Assembly (NCBI RefSeq): GCF_010500955.1
Contig: NZ_QVMJ01000001.1
Span: forward strand, 186,001-250,000
Source of the DNA: Bacteroides sp. 519
Lineage (GTDB): Bacteria > Bacteroidota > Bacteroidia > Bacteroidales > Bacteroidaceae
Direction of reading: 5' to 3'
Length of the DNA stretch: 64,000 bases
The notes below the pieces were generated by a model, which worked only from the letters and a program-made list of their open reading frames with translations, searched no databases and was not told the DNA's origin. Shown here piece by piece: positions 9,041 to 17,676 of this stretch. Each line of letters starts with the position of its first letter. Position 1 is the first letter of the stretch. The position numbers and the translations under genes are program-made.

Positions 9041-9181
9041 AGCAATGTGCCAATATGCCAATGTGGCAATATGCTAATTGGCTGGCGCAATAAATTTTAT
9101 AATTAAACAATTTACGATTCTCACATTGGTACATTAGTAATTGGCACATTGGCATATTCTCACATTGGCACATTAGTAATT
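9041..9181. repeat. TTGGCACATT repeats overlapping the end of murB
   Basis: Copies of a CACATTGGCA / ATTGGCACATT word occur in both orientations on either side of an AT-rich spacer (9041-9074 and 9123-9181), able to fold as a hairpin. The right-hand copies continue into the murB stop codon and supply its last residues (TNVPM), suggesting the repeat grew into the gene end. Confidence 0.6.
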
Positions 9182-10182
9182 ATATAAACTTCGGGTTTGA
9201 TTTCTATTCCAAACTGTTCTTTAACAGAAGTTCTTATAGCATCCGACAGTGCAATTATATCCTTTCCCGAGGCTTTTCCGGTATTTACCAGTACTAGCGC
9301 TTGTTTATCGTGTACCTTAGCCGGGCCGATTGATTTCCCTTTCCATCCGCTTTTCTCAATAAGCCATCCGGCAGGAATCTTTATCTCATCGGCACCTAAC
9401 TCATAGAATGGAATTTCGGGATAATCTTTTTGTAACGTAATTAGCTTTTGTTTGTTTACAATGGGGTTCATAAAAAAACTTCCGGCATTGCCCTGAATGG
9501 CAGGATCCGGCAATTTAGAACCTCTTATGTTAAATATTGCCTGACGAACGTTTTTTAATGACGTTTCCGGAAACCCGGATAGCTCTGCCCGTATTGTGCC
9601 ATAATCAAGTTTATACGATTCTTTCTTGTTCAACCGGAAACATACCGAAGTAACAATAACATCTTTCATTTCCGGTTCTTTGAAAATGCTGTATCGGTAA
9701 GCATACTGGCAGTTGTTGCGTAAATACGTTTTTTGCTCTCCTTTTATATTTACTGTTTCAACAGAATGAATAATATCTTTAACCTCTACTCCGTAAGCGC
9801 CAATGTTTTGTACGGCACTTGCACCTACTTCGCCGGGTATATTAGAGAGGTTTTCGGCTCCATACCATTTGTTTGCAACACAATGAGCTACAAAATCGTC
9901 CCAAACCACTCCCGAACCTACTTTAACCAACACATCGTTATCGTTTTCTTCAACAATGCGGATGGTGTTAATGCGCGAGTGAAGAATGGTTCCTTCAAAG
10001 TTATTGACGAATAACAGATTGCTGCCTCCACCAATATGTAAATAGGGTAGGGTAATCTGGTTGGTGCGGATCAGCTCGTATAAATCCTCTTCGGTATCGT
10101 ATTCAATAAAACGGGTGGCTTTTACATCAATGCCAAAGGTGTTGTGTGATAATAGAGAATAATTATCAAAGTATTGTATCAT
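9160..10182 (-). CDS. murB: UDP-N-acetylenolpyruvoylglucosamine reductase
   Basis: Cytoplasmic FAD enzyme of peptidoglycan synthesis that reduces UDP-GlcNAc-enolpyruvate to UDP-MurNAc with NADPH. FAD-binding features are [17 protein letters not shown] and [18 protein letters not shown]. Catalytic segments YRYSIF and GSFFMNP and the C-terminal [13 protein letters not shown] match the E. coli-type (type I) enzyme, and 340 aa is the usual size. It starts 17 bases after the stop of the lipoprotein gene, so the two are likely cotranscribed. The extreme C-terminus is encoded by repeat DNA. Confidence 0.95.
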   Translation of the reverse strand: MIQYFDNYSLLSHNTFGIDVKATRFIEYDTEEDLYELIRTNQITLPYLHIGGGSNLLFVNNFEGTILHSRINTIRIVEENDNDVLVKVGSGVVWDDFVAHCVANKWYGAENLSNIPGEVGASAVQNIGAYGVEVKDIIHSVETVNIKGEQKTYLRNNCQYAYRYSIFKEPEMKDVIVTSVCFRLNKKESYKLDYGTIRAELSGFPETSLKNVRQAIFNIRGSKLPDPAIQGNAGSFFMNPIVNKQKLITLQKDYPEIPFYELGADEIKIPAGWLIEKSGWKGKSIGPAKVHDKQALVLVNTGKASGKDIIALSDAIRTSVKEQFGIEIKPEVYIITNVPM

Positions 10183-10199
10183 GTCTGGAATATCTAATG

Positions 10200-11081
10200 T
10201 TAATTGCTGGTGTCTTCAAATCGGAACAACTCCCATCTTCCTTGTTTCTTTCTGAACGAAAGTGTATTTAGAAATCCATTTCCTACACCTTTCAGGTAAA
10301 CAATTTTGGTAGGCGACTTATCATCGTTTTTTTGTCCGTAGTTGATGTTCGAAAACATTTCGGTGGGTAGTTCGGGGCGTAGGGTAAACCACTGATTCAA
10401 ATCCATGGTTGTTTCAAGTATAGCAAAGTCATCATCCGGATCGGTTGTAATAAACTTCAGCGGATTACAGATGTGTTTTGTTTGAAAGGTGCTATCGGTA
10501 GAGAATTTGAGGAAGAAGTCAGCAAAGTCTTTCTTCTCTTCTTCTAAAGAATGCAGGTTAACAGCTTCGAGTATCCATCTTCCGTTAATGCACTCAAAGT
10601 AGTACTTCTTTAAGAGATGCGATTTCAAATATATCCATTCTATCTGAATGGAGCTTGGGTCCACCTCATCAAGCAGGTCGAAATCTTCTTCTTTATCAAA
10701 CAATAATGTGTAATGGTTGTATTTATAGAATAAACTATCGTGCTGCCATTCGCTCTTCTCTAGCTTCAGAGAAGCGTTTTCTTTGTAATAGGGTAGGGGG
10801 AATACAATTCGCTTAAGCTGAAATTTCTTGTCCAATGCAAACTGATAAATAAAATCGTCAAAGTATTCGTCTCTCACTACTTCCGGTTCAGGATCTTCTA
10901 CTTCTTCTAAAGTGTCTTTGAGAATAGTAGGTATGGTGTCGTTAACAACTATCATTGTATCTGTTTGTACAGCGTTGACAGATGTCTTCTTTTTATTTTC
11001 GCACGAAAATAAAAAGATTCCAAGCAAGAGTAGACTAATATGTACCTTAAACAATTTCAATCTTGAGTTAACTCCTTCCAT
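10200..11081 (-). CDS. DUF4348-type lipoprotein
   Basis: Predicted lipoprotein: a hydrophobic stretch and lipobox (GIFLFSC, Cys about 27) are followed by a low-complexity linker rich in D, E, T and V. The folded part starts near [20 protein letters not shown] and continues to the end; I place it in the Bacteroidetes DUF4348 family from memory of the pattern. The role is unknown. Its stop lies 17 bases before murB, pointing to a two-gene unit. Confidence 0.75.
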   Translation of the reverse strand: MEGVNSRLKLFKVHISLLLLGIFLFSCENKKKTSVNAVQTDTMIVVNDTIPTILKDTLEEVEDPEPEVVRDEYFDDFIYQFALDKKFQLKRIVFPLPYYKENASLKLEKSEWQHDSLFYKYNHYTLLFDKEEDFDLLDEVDPSSIQIEWIYLKSHLLKKYYFECINGRWILEAVNLHSLEEEKKDFADFFLKFSTDSTFQTKHICNPLKFITTDPDDDFAILETTMDLNQWFTLRPELPTEMFSNINYGQKNDDKSPTKIVYLKGVGNGFLNTLSFRKKQGRWELFRFEDTSN

Positions 11082-11225
11082 TCTTTTAGGTTGGCAAAGT
11101 TAGACATTTTTTTTTCTGTATTCAACCAAAAAGTTATTGTTTATTCCAACAAAAATGGTGTCCTTTGCACTAAAATTGAGTTCTTGTTAAGAACTTAGTA
11201 CTTTTAAACTTAAAACTTAAATCCT

Positions 11226-12413
11226 ATGTATGGTAAAATGAAGGAATACCTCAGCAATACTCTTGCTGAAATTAAAGAAGCTGGTTTATACAAAGAAGAA
11301 AGACTGATTGAAAGTCCTCAGCAAGCAGTCATTAAAGTAAATGGAAAAGATGTATTGAATTTCTGTGCTAATAATTACCTTGGATTATCAAATAATCCGC
11401 GTTTGATTAAAGCCGCCCAGGAAATGATGGATCGCCGGGGCTATGGAATGTCGTCGGTACGCTTTATATGTGGTACACAAGATATTCATAAAGAACTGGA
11501 AGCTGCTATAGCCGAATATTTCCAAACAGAAGATACCATATTATATGCCGCATGTTTTGATGCAAACGGTGGAGTATTTGAACCTCTCTTTACAGATGAA
11601 GATGCAATTATTTCCGACTCTCTGAATCATGCCTCGATTATTGATGGTGTACGTTTGTGTAAAGCAAAACGTTACAGATACGCCAATGCAGATATGGGCG
11701 AACTGGAGAAATGTTTGCAGGAAGTACAGGCACAACGTTTCCGTATTATTGTTACCGACGGTGTGTTCTCTATGGACGGAAATGTAGCACCGATGGATAA
11801 AATATGCGATCTGGCCGAAAAATATGATGCCCTTGTAATGGTAGACGAATCGCACTCGGCTGGTGTAGTAGGTGCCACTGGTCATGGAGTAAGTGAATTA
11901 TTCAATACATACGATCGTGTTGATCTCTATACCGGTACACTTGGTAAAGCTTTTGGTGGTGCATTAGGTGGCTTTACTACTGGTAAAAAAGAAATTATTG
12001 ACTTACTGCGTCAACGCAGCCGTCCTTATTTGTTCTCTAACTCGTTGGCACCTGGCATTATCGGAGCAAGTATTGAAGTATTCAATATGTTGAAGGAGAG
12101 CAATGAACTACATGATAAACTTGTTGAAAATGTAACTTATTTCAGAGATAAGATGCTGGCAGCCGGATTCGATATTAAACCTACACAAAGTGCTATTTGT
12201 GCAGTTATGCTATACGATGCAAAACTATCGCAGGTTTTTGCTGCCCGGATGCAGGAAGAAGGAATATACGTAACCGGATTCTATTATCCTGTAGTACCAC
12301 AAGGTCAGGCACGTATCCGTGTGCAACTCTCTGCCGGACACGAAAAGGCTCACTTGGATAAGTGTATTGAAGCCTTTATTAAAGTAGGTAAAGAACTCGA
12401 AGTACTAAAATAG
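11226..12413 (+). CDS. kbl: Glycine C-acetyltransferase (2-amino-3-ketobutyrate CoA ligase)
   Basis: Cytoplasmic PLP enzyme of the alpha-oxoamine synthase family; cleaves 2-amino-3-ketobutyrate with CoA to glycine and acetyl-CoA in threonine degradation. MYGKMKEYL at the start, NFCANNYLGLSNNP, VDESHSAGVVGATGHG and the PLP lysine in TLGKAFGGALGG (Lys241) are diagnostic. The length (395 aa) is standard. No threonine dehydrogenase gene is next to it in this window. The following gene starts 21 bases after its stop. Confidence 0.94.
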   Translation: MYGKMKEYLSNTLAEIKEAGLYKEERLIESPQQAVIKVNGKDVLNFCANNYLGLSNNPRLIKAAQEMMDRRGYGMSSVRFICGTQDIHKELEAAIAEYFQTEDTILYAACFDANGGVFEPLFTDEDAIISDSLNHASIIDGVRLCKAKRYRYANADMGELEKCLQEVQAQRFRIIVTDGVFSMDGNVAPMDKICDLAEKYDALVMVDESHSAGVVGATGHGVSELFNTYDRVDLYTGTLGKAFGGALGGFTTGKKEIIDLLRQRSRPYLFSNSLAPGIIGASIEVFNMLKESNELHDKLVENVTYFRDKMLAAGFDIKPTQSAICAVMLYDAKLSQVFAARMQEEGIYVTGFYYPVVPQGQARIRVQLSAGHEKAHLDKCIEAFIKVGKELEVLK

Positions 12414-12434
12414 AATTGCTCAAACTAATCCGAT

Positions 12435-12845
12435 ATGGAAGAATTAACCTTGACAACTCCTACACTTTTGTTTTCGGCTGTTTCGCTGATACTGTTAGCT
12501 TACACCAATCGTTTTTTATCGTACGCTCAATTGGTGCGTACCTTGAAAGACCGGTATGTCGAAGATCCGTCTGAGGTAACTGTAGGACAGATTCTTAATC
12601 TACGGAAAAGAGTCTATCTAACCCGGACAATGCAGATATTAGGAATTGGAAGCCTGTTTCTATGTGTTGTTACAATGTTTTTTATTTATATCGGATTACA
12701 GTTGCTATCTGTATACGTATTTGGAGTAGCGTTACTTTTATTAATAGCATCTCTGGGAGTATCAATTTGGGAAATACAAATATCTACTCATTCTTTGGAT
12801 TTGTATCTGGGAGATTTAGAGGGAAAAGTAGGTAAAGTAAAGTGA
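12435..12845 (+). CDS. DUF2721 family membrane protein
   Basis: A 136-residue protein with three hydrophobic segments (about residues 9-24, 71-90 and 93-112) and a charged cytoplasmic loop, the layout of DUF2721 proteins, whose function is unknown. It overlaps or abuts the next gene, so the two are translationally linked and probably belong to the kbl transcript. Confidence 0.75.
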   Translation: MEELTLTTPTLLFSAVSLILLAYTNRFLSYAQLVRTLKDRYVEDPSEVTVGQILNLRKRVYLTRTMQILGIGSLFLCVVTMFFIYIGLQLLSVYVFGVALLLLIASLGVSIWEIQISTHSLDLYLGDLEGKVGKVK

Positions 12846-12847
12846 TT

Positions 12848-13333
12848 ATGGATTTACCTCTTTTACCCGATAAAGCTAAAAAAGTAGAGAAAGAAATAAA
12901 AGCTTTCTTTAAAAACTTAAAGAAGAGCAAGATACGCGAACTGGACGATGTTATTCATGAAATTCATGAAGATGTTTTTTCCGAAATAGATTGTTTGGAT
13001 TGTGGTAACTGTTGCCGTACTCTAGGACCAATGATTACCAATAAAGATATTGACCGTATAGCTAAAACCCTTCGTAAAAAGCCGGTTGATGTAATTAGTG
13101 AATATCTGAGGATTGATGAAGACAATGACTATGTGTTCAAATCAATGCCTTGTCCTTTTCTGGGTACCGATAATTATTGCTCCATTTACGAAGATAGGCC
13201 AAAGGCATGCAGGGAGTATCCACATACCGACCGGAAGAAGTTTTATCAAATCCATGCACTAGCCATTCGTAATGCACAAACCTGTCCTGCGGTTTATAAT
13301 ATTCTTGAGCAGCTTAAAAAGACAATGGGTTAG
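12848..13333 (+). CDS. YkgJ-type cysteine cluster protein
   Basis: Small cytoplasmic protein with the zinc or iron-chelating Cys pattern of the YkgJ family: DCLDCGNCCRTLGP, then MPCPFL, CSIYEDRPKACREYP and a final CP. The family has no agreed biochemical role. I use the ATG at 12848; a GTG at 12842 overlapping the upstream stop (GTGA) is an equally possible coupled start and would add two residues. Confidence 0.82.
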   Translation: MDLPLLPDKAKKVEKEIKAFFKNLKKSKIRELDDVIHEIHEDVFSEIDCLDCGNCCRTLGPMITNKDIDRIAKTLRKKPVDVISEYLRIDEDNDYVFKSMPCPFLGTDNYCSIYEDRPKACREYPHTDRKKFYQIHALAIRNAQTCPAVYNILEQLKKTMG

Positions 13334-13758
13334 TAGTTAGTAGCTAGTAGTTAGTAGCTAGTAGTTAGTAGCTAGTAGGTGGTTAGCTAGTAGTTAGTAG
13401 CTAGGGAAGGTGCTCAATAATTTAAACATTAATATCAAGTATACAAGCATATTTCCGGACCGAAGGTCCAGTTTAGTTCAGCCCCAGGCATTCGCCTGGG
13501 GTAAGTAATGACCTCATACACAGCGCCCTGATAAGGGCAACTTAATAAGGTAATGCGAAAAATATTATATAAATAGGCTGAAATTTTATTGAATTGGACT
13601 TTCAGCCCGCTGTTGTGTGGTAACTTGCCAACCCTAGGTGCCGCTTTGCTCTACCTAGGGCTGAATTAAGTTGGACCTTCGGCCCGGAAATATGTTTATT
13701 ACACTAGCTACTAGCCACTAGCTACTAGCCACTAACTACTAGCTACTAACTACTAGCT
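13331..13758. repeat. Nested inverted-repeat block, REP/MITE-like, without genes
   Basis: Outer arms are TAGTAGCTAGTAG-type tracts (13331-13404 and 13704-13758). Inside, about 50-base arms begin CATATTTCCGG (13449 on plus, ending 13694 on minus) and share GACC/GCC-GAAGGTCC and TTCAGCCC. Each arm carries its own hairpin with an AGGC or CCTAGG stem. This pairing of similar stem-loops head-to-head is typical of REP-type dispersed elements. I see no open frame in it. Confidence 0.65.
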
Positions 13759-13828
13759 AAATTATACTAAAAAAGGAGATATCCTTTAAAAGATTATCCC
13801 CTATCTTTAATTCCTAATTAATCAGAAA

Positions 13829-14005
13829 TTAGTTTTTAGAAGCTTCTAAAGATGCTTTTCTGAACTCTTTCATTAGTTTTTCAATTTCCAATGAAGCTTT
13901 ACGAGCGCGAGTACCAGCAGCTTTATTGCCATTTTCGATTTGAGCGCTAGCGTCTTTGTTAAATCCAGCTACTAGCTCAGCCATTTTTTCAACCAGTTCT
14001 TTCAT
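13829..14005 (-). CDS. Histone H1-like small DNA-binding protein
   Basis: A 58-residue, Lys/Ala-rich protein: MKELVEKMAELVAGFNKDAS, then GNKAAGTRARKASLEIEKLMKEFRKASLEASKN. It matches the short histone H1/Hc1-like proteins common in Bacteroidales, thought to bind and compact DNA in the nucleoid. Nearly the whole chain is predicted helical. It is monocistronic, with its own promoter upstream. Confidence 0.85.
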   Translation of the reverse strand: MKELVEKMAELVAGFNKDASAQIENGNKAAGTRARKASLEIEKLMKEFRKASLEASKN

Positions 14006-14037
14006 AATTACTATATATCTATGTTAATAATGTGGGG

Positions 14038-14045
14038 CAAAAATA
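14038..14045 (-). promoter_or_regulatory. -7 promoter box of the histone-like gene
   Basis: On the minus strand TATTTTTG matches TAnnTTTG; a TTTA 17 bases further upstream may be the -33 element. The box lies 33 bases before the ATG at 14005. Confidence 0.55.
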
Positions 14046-14138
14046 CATCCTTTCCGGAAATAAACGAATATTATTAGCTTTTTTTTTAAAATAATCTTCG
14101 ATTTTGTTAGAATAAACAACTGATTGAACTTTTTTATA

Positions 14139-14146
14139 TACTTTTG
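14139..14146 (+). promoter_or_regulatory. -7 promoter box directly at the AlbA_2 gene start
   Basis: TACTTTTG fits the Bacteroidetes -7 consensus and ends five bases before the ATG at 14152. Transcription would begin at or just after that codon, so translation is either leaderless or uses the ATG at 14170 or 14188. Confidence 0.5.
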
Positions 14147-14151
14147 TGGGC

Positions 14152-14793
14152 ATGAAATCACCGAAGGAGATGAGAACCGTGCATGTCATGATATCAGAAG
14201 GAGAACATCAGATGCAGGATTTTAAGTTTGAGATTTCCGATGCCCGGAAGATAGCCCGCACCCTGTCGGCCTTTGCAAATACACAAGGAGGGCGACTGCT
14301 GATAGGAGTAAAAGACAATGGTAAAATAGCCGGAGTTCGTTCTGAAGAAGAGGCATATATGATTGAAGCCGCTGCACAATTGTATTGTTCGCCGGCAATT
14401 CAGTATTCAATGGAAGCTCAGCTAGTAGAAGGAAAACAAGTTTTAATAGTATATATAGAAGAGAGTAAACAAAAGCCCATATATGCCAAAGACGAAAATG
14501 GAAAACTATTGGCTTACATTCGAATAAAAGACGAAAATATACTGGCCACCCCTGTGCATCTCAGAGTTTGGCAGCAAGAAAGCAAAACAGATGGCCAGCT
14601 AATTGCATTTACAGATCGTGAACAACTTTTAATCAGTTTGATGGATAGCGATATACCTCTGTCTATTAATCGCTATTGCCGTAAAGCAGGAATATCGCGT
14701 AGAGCGGCTGAGCATCTTTTGGCTAAGTTTATTCGCTATGACATTGTAGAAACCGTGTTCGAGGATCATCGGTTTTATTTTAAGTTGAAGTGA
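14152..14793 (+). CDS. Schlafen AlbA_2-domain putative DNA-binding protein
   Basis: The first half carries the AlbA_2 (divergent AAA-4) pattern: an E near the start, FANTQGGRLLIGVKDNGKIAGV, and a later YIRIKDENILAT. The second half looks like a winged helix (ISRRAAEHLLAKFI). Such proteins are predicted nucleic-acid-binding regulators; targets are unknown. The start is uncertain: ATG 14152, 14170 or 14188 are in frame, and the promoter position argues against a long leader for the first. Confidence 0.75.
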   Translation: MKSPKEMRTVHVMISEGEHQMQDFKFEISDARKIARTLSAFANTQGGRLLIGVKDNGKIAGVRSEEEAYMIEAAAQLYCSPAIQYSMEAQLVEGKQVLIVYIEESKQKPIYAKDENGKLLAYIRIKDENILATPVHLRVWQQESKTDGQLIAFTDREQLLISLMDSDIPLSINRYCRKAGISRRAAEHLLAKFIRYDIVETVFEDHRFYFKLK

Positions 14794-14866
14794 ATGGGGT
14801 ATTCTGAAAGATATTTTTGTATTTTTGCATGCCAACATGAAATTAATAATATAAATAATAATTGCA

Positions 14867-15487
14867 ATGAGTATATTCTCTAAATTATTTGGTAAAAAAA
14901 CAAACGAAACAGTAGGCGATGTTGAAGACTTCTCCCTACTTACCCGTGTGTATTTCCAATCGGTTATTGCAGTGAATCTGGGTATTACCAACATTAACTT
15001 TGTTCCTGATGTAGCTACGTTTAAGCGACTATTTAAAGTGCCTACACAGGGTGGTAAACTGGGACTAGGCGAAAAATCGCGTTCACGCAAAATGTTGATG
15101 CAAGATTATGGCTTGAGCGAAAGCTTTTTCAAAGAAATCGATTCATCAATTAGGAAGAACTGTAAGAACCAGAATCAGGTACAATCTTATTTAGCATTGT
15201 TTCAGGGCTTCTCAAACGATTTAATGATGCTGATGGGAAACCTTATGCAATGGAAATTCCGTATGCCGGGATTCTTTAAGAAAGCTCTCTATGCAATGAC
15301 TGAAAAAACAGTTCACGACATTGTTACAAAGAAAGTATGGAAAAAAGACGATGTGCATAAAACGGCCACTGCTGTTCGTACCTACAAAGAAAGACTGGGA
15401 TTTTCGGAACAGTGGATGACTGAATATGTGTACCACATTATAGTTCTTGCCAAGAAAGAATCAAGAAAGAAAAAAAACGAAGACTAA
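14867..15487 (+). CDS. Conserved-looking cytoplasmic protein of unknown function, 206 aa
   Basis: I do not recognise the family. The N-terminus MSIFSKLFGKK is followed by mixed alpha/beta sequence, a Met-rich helix (LMMLMGNLMQWKF) and a very basic C-terminus (KKESRKKKNED). There is no signal peptide or membrane span. Two overlapping TATTTTTG boxes (14812-14819 and 14820-14827) lie 40-55 bases before the ATG and make a good promoter, so it is transcribed on its own. Confidence 0.75.
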   Translation: MSIFSKLFGKKTNETVGDVEDFSLLTRVYFQSVIAVNLGITNINFVPDVATFKRLFKVPTQGGKLGLGEKSRSRKMLMQDYGLSESFFKEIDSSIRKNCKNQNQVQSYLALFQGFSNDLMMLMGNLMQWKFRMPGFFKKALYAMTEKTVHDIVTKKVWKKDDVHKTATAVRTYKERLGFSEQWMTEYVYHIIVLAKKESRKKKNED

Positions 15488-15493
15488 CAGTTA

Positions 15494-15596
15494 AAAACAA
15501 CTGTTGTTTGCAACTTGAATAACGGTGGTTTGCAACCCAATAACGGTGATTAGTACTGCTAATAACTGTTATCGAGGTTGTAAATCACCGTTGTTT
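15494..15596. repeat. Short palindromic repeats with AACGGTG / CACCGTT words
   Basis: About four imperfect units of 21-23 bp, two forward (AATAACGGTG) and later inverted (ATCACCGTTGTT), sit just after the preceding gene. They resemble in size and style the repeats at 3201-3374 but differ in sequence. The region from 15600 to 15990 holds a few further short palindromes (for instance CTTCTTTTACAAAAGAAG) and no credible gene. Confidence 0.5.
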
Positions 15597-15992
15597 TTAT
15601 GATAACTACATTTGGCTCCAATCCGAGACTTTTATTGTAATGGATGTAACGGAATGAAGGGAAGTTGTTGCTGGATTATTTATGTTTTTAAATATCCCTG
15701 TAGAAGAATTTCTCTGTCTCCTTCTTTTACAAAAGAAGGTGCCTCCAATGCCATTGCGGCATGGCGCTCTTTCGGCTTTCGCCCATCTCTATCAGGTATA
15801 TCAAAAAAACATTATTGACAGGAGAACCTCCTTTAATGCATTTCTATAAATATTAAATGTTTGAGAAGTAAAATTATAGGGTATATCCGAGGTTTTGTGC
15901 GGTTTTGAGGTATGTGGCAGCAGTATGTGGCGTTGGTTTGGCAGTGTAGCTCTTATCTATATGGAAATTAGGTTGAAATGCACGAAAAACCT

Positions 15993-16000
15993 TATCTTTG
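15993..16000 (+). promoter_or_regulatory. -7 promoter box abutting the nuclease-like gene
   Basis: TATCTTTG, with TTG at 15973-15975 as a -33 element. It ends six bases before the ATG at 16007, so the mRNA would start almost at the start codon. Confidence 0.6.
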
Positions 16001-16006
16001 CAAACG

Positions 16007-17134
16007 ATGAAAGGAAAATTACAGTTAAGAAAGCCCGAAAATTGGCAAGATTTTGAAACTCTGTGCAAAAAGTTATGGGGAGAGATTTGGGAATGTTCCA
16101 ACATAAAGAAAAATGGGAGAAGTGGACAGAAACAATACGGAGTAGATATTTATGGTATTCCTAATGGTGAATCGGCATATTATGGAATCCAATGCAAAGG
16201 TAAAGATGATTATTCTTATTGCCAATTAACGGAAAAGGAAATAGATGACGAATTAAATAAAGCTTCAATATTTCAACCACCTCTGAAAGGGTTCTATTTT
16301 GCTACTACCGCTAATAAGGATGCTAAAATTGAAGAATATATTAGAAGAAAGAATATAGAGAGCATTACGCAAGGAGGGTTTTCAATTGATGTTTTTTCTT
16401 GGGAAGATATTGTTGATTTAATAGAAGAAAACCAGAAAACATTTAATTGGTATGTCCATGACTTTCAATACAAAGATTCATATAATATTGAAATAAACAT
16501 TGTAAATAACGACAAAAATAATCCATTTATACTTTATCCAAAATTCTACAAAACGACAAAGAAGTATGAATTAAGCAGGCCTAATGATATGAATTTTTTA
16601 TTGTCGCAAATGCCTAAGTTCAACACAAGTCTATTCCCTTTTCATAATACAAGCACTAACTACCAGTGGTGTACTCTAATTTTGTATATTAAAAATATCG
16701 GAGGTATATCTATTGAAGACTATAAAATTGACATTCGTTTTAACGAAGAAGAAATAGACGAATTAGATACTTCTTACGGAGTTTCTAATAATCCTTTATT
16801 GAGCGATACTATGAGGGCGGAACTTCATAGGAATGCAAGCCAAAAACGTGAAGTCTTTTCATATTCCAATTGTAGCAATGGACTGCTAATTCAACCAAAA
16901 AATAATTTGGTTCAAAAGGAAACCGATAATTTTAAATTTTATGTAAAACCGAAATATGGAATAACTGAATTATCTATTAATTGGAGATTGTTGGCGAAAA
17001 ATTTCTCTTTAGATGGTGAATGTAAACTAAAAGTAGAAGCACAAATAGAAGATAAATCAATTGTTGAATATGTTGATTCGGAAGTAGAATTAAAACCTGT
17101 TGAAATAATTATTGAACCAAAGATCGTAGATTGA
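16007..17134 (+). CDS. PD-(D/E)XK (Mrr-like) nuclease-domain protein
   Basis: Residues 12-70 fit a restriction-endonuclease-like fold: Glu17 in the first helix, Asp47 in YGVDIYG and Gln62-x-Lys64 in IQCKGK, the Q-x-K variant of the nuclease motif seen in Mrr-type proteins. The remaining 250 residues look like beta-rich domains that I cannot name. No methylase accompanies it, so it may be a type IV-like or abortive defence nuclease. Base composition is more AT-rich than the chromosomal genes to its left, which suggests transfer. Confidence 0.65.
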   Translation: MKGKLQLRKPENWQDFETLCKKLWGEIWECSNIKKNGRSGQKQYGVDIYGIPNGESAYYGIQCKGKDDYSYCQLTEKEIDDELNKASIFQPPLKGFYFATTANKDAKIEEYIRRKNIESITQGGFSIDVFSWEDIVDLIEENQKTFNWYVHDFQYKDSYNIEINIVNNDKNNPFILYPKFYKTTKKYELSRPNDMNFLLSQMPKFNTSLFPFHNTSTNYQWCTLILYIKNIGGISIEDYKIDIRFNEEEIDELDTSYGVSNNPLLSDTMRAELHRNASQKREVFSYSNCSNGLLIQPKNNLVQKETDNFKFYVKPKYGITELSINWRLLAKNFSLDGECKLKVEAQIEDKSIVEYVDSEVELKPVEIIIEPKIVD

Positions 17135-17169
17135 TAAAAACTTTATGAAGTAATAAGGTTACTTAGCAA

Positions 17170-17340
17170 ATGTATCCTACCGGAACCTATCGCGGTCATC
17201 AAACTCGTAACTACCGCGACAATCTCCAGTTCATTGCTAGCGACACAAGGCGTACTCAGAAGCCAAACTTTCCGAAGCCTTCACCAAATGCCTTGAAGCA
17301 GGTATTTTCCTCTTCATCAGGCCCAAAGAAAAAGGACTAA
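17170..17340 (+). CDS. Doubtful small basic ORF (56 aa)
   Basis: An ATG at 17170 opens 56 codons giving a basic, Pro/Ser-rich peptide ending SSSSGPKKKD. No family is recognised. It may be real or a gene remnant in the accessory strip. The rest of 17341-17625 shows no gene. Confidence 0.2.
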   Translation: MYPTGTYRGHQTRNYRDNLQFIASDTRRTQKPNFPKPSPNALKQVFSSSSGPKKKD

Positions 17341-17625
17341 AGTAGGTTGTTTAGTCCCTATTTCAGTCCTTTGTTTTGCTAAATTGCTGATTGTCAGCAT
17401 TTGTTTGCGGAGAGAGAGGGAACGGAACGATAAATTCCGATTGTCCTGTATGATACGAGGTTAAGGCTACTTCGCCTTTTCTTTAGTAACTATTTAGTAA
17501 CTGATTTCTGTCCAGTCTTGACTTTCGACTGTCTTTTCCTGTCCACAAGCTTCATATCAGCTTTCAGGTTCAAATATACGAACTTTTTGAATCTTACAAA
17601 AATTAATTGAATATCAAGTCGTTCT

Positions 17626-17673
17626 CCAGTGCAAGGTGCAGCCTATTTATATATAGGCTGCACCTTGCACTGG
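17626..17673. terminator. Strong perfect hairpin after the ATPase gene
   Basis: A 21-bp perfect stem (17626-17646 with 17653-17673) with a 6-base loop lies four bases beyond the stop of the minus-strand ATPase gene. No clear T tract follows, but the stem alone is unusually stable. Confidence 0.6.
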
Positions 17674-17676
17674 GCT

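Noticed and set aside
15612..15818. 68-codon plus-strand frame
   Set aside because: Translation of short palindromes; no plausible domain and poor composition.
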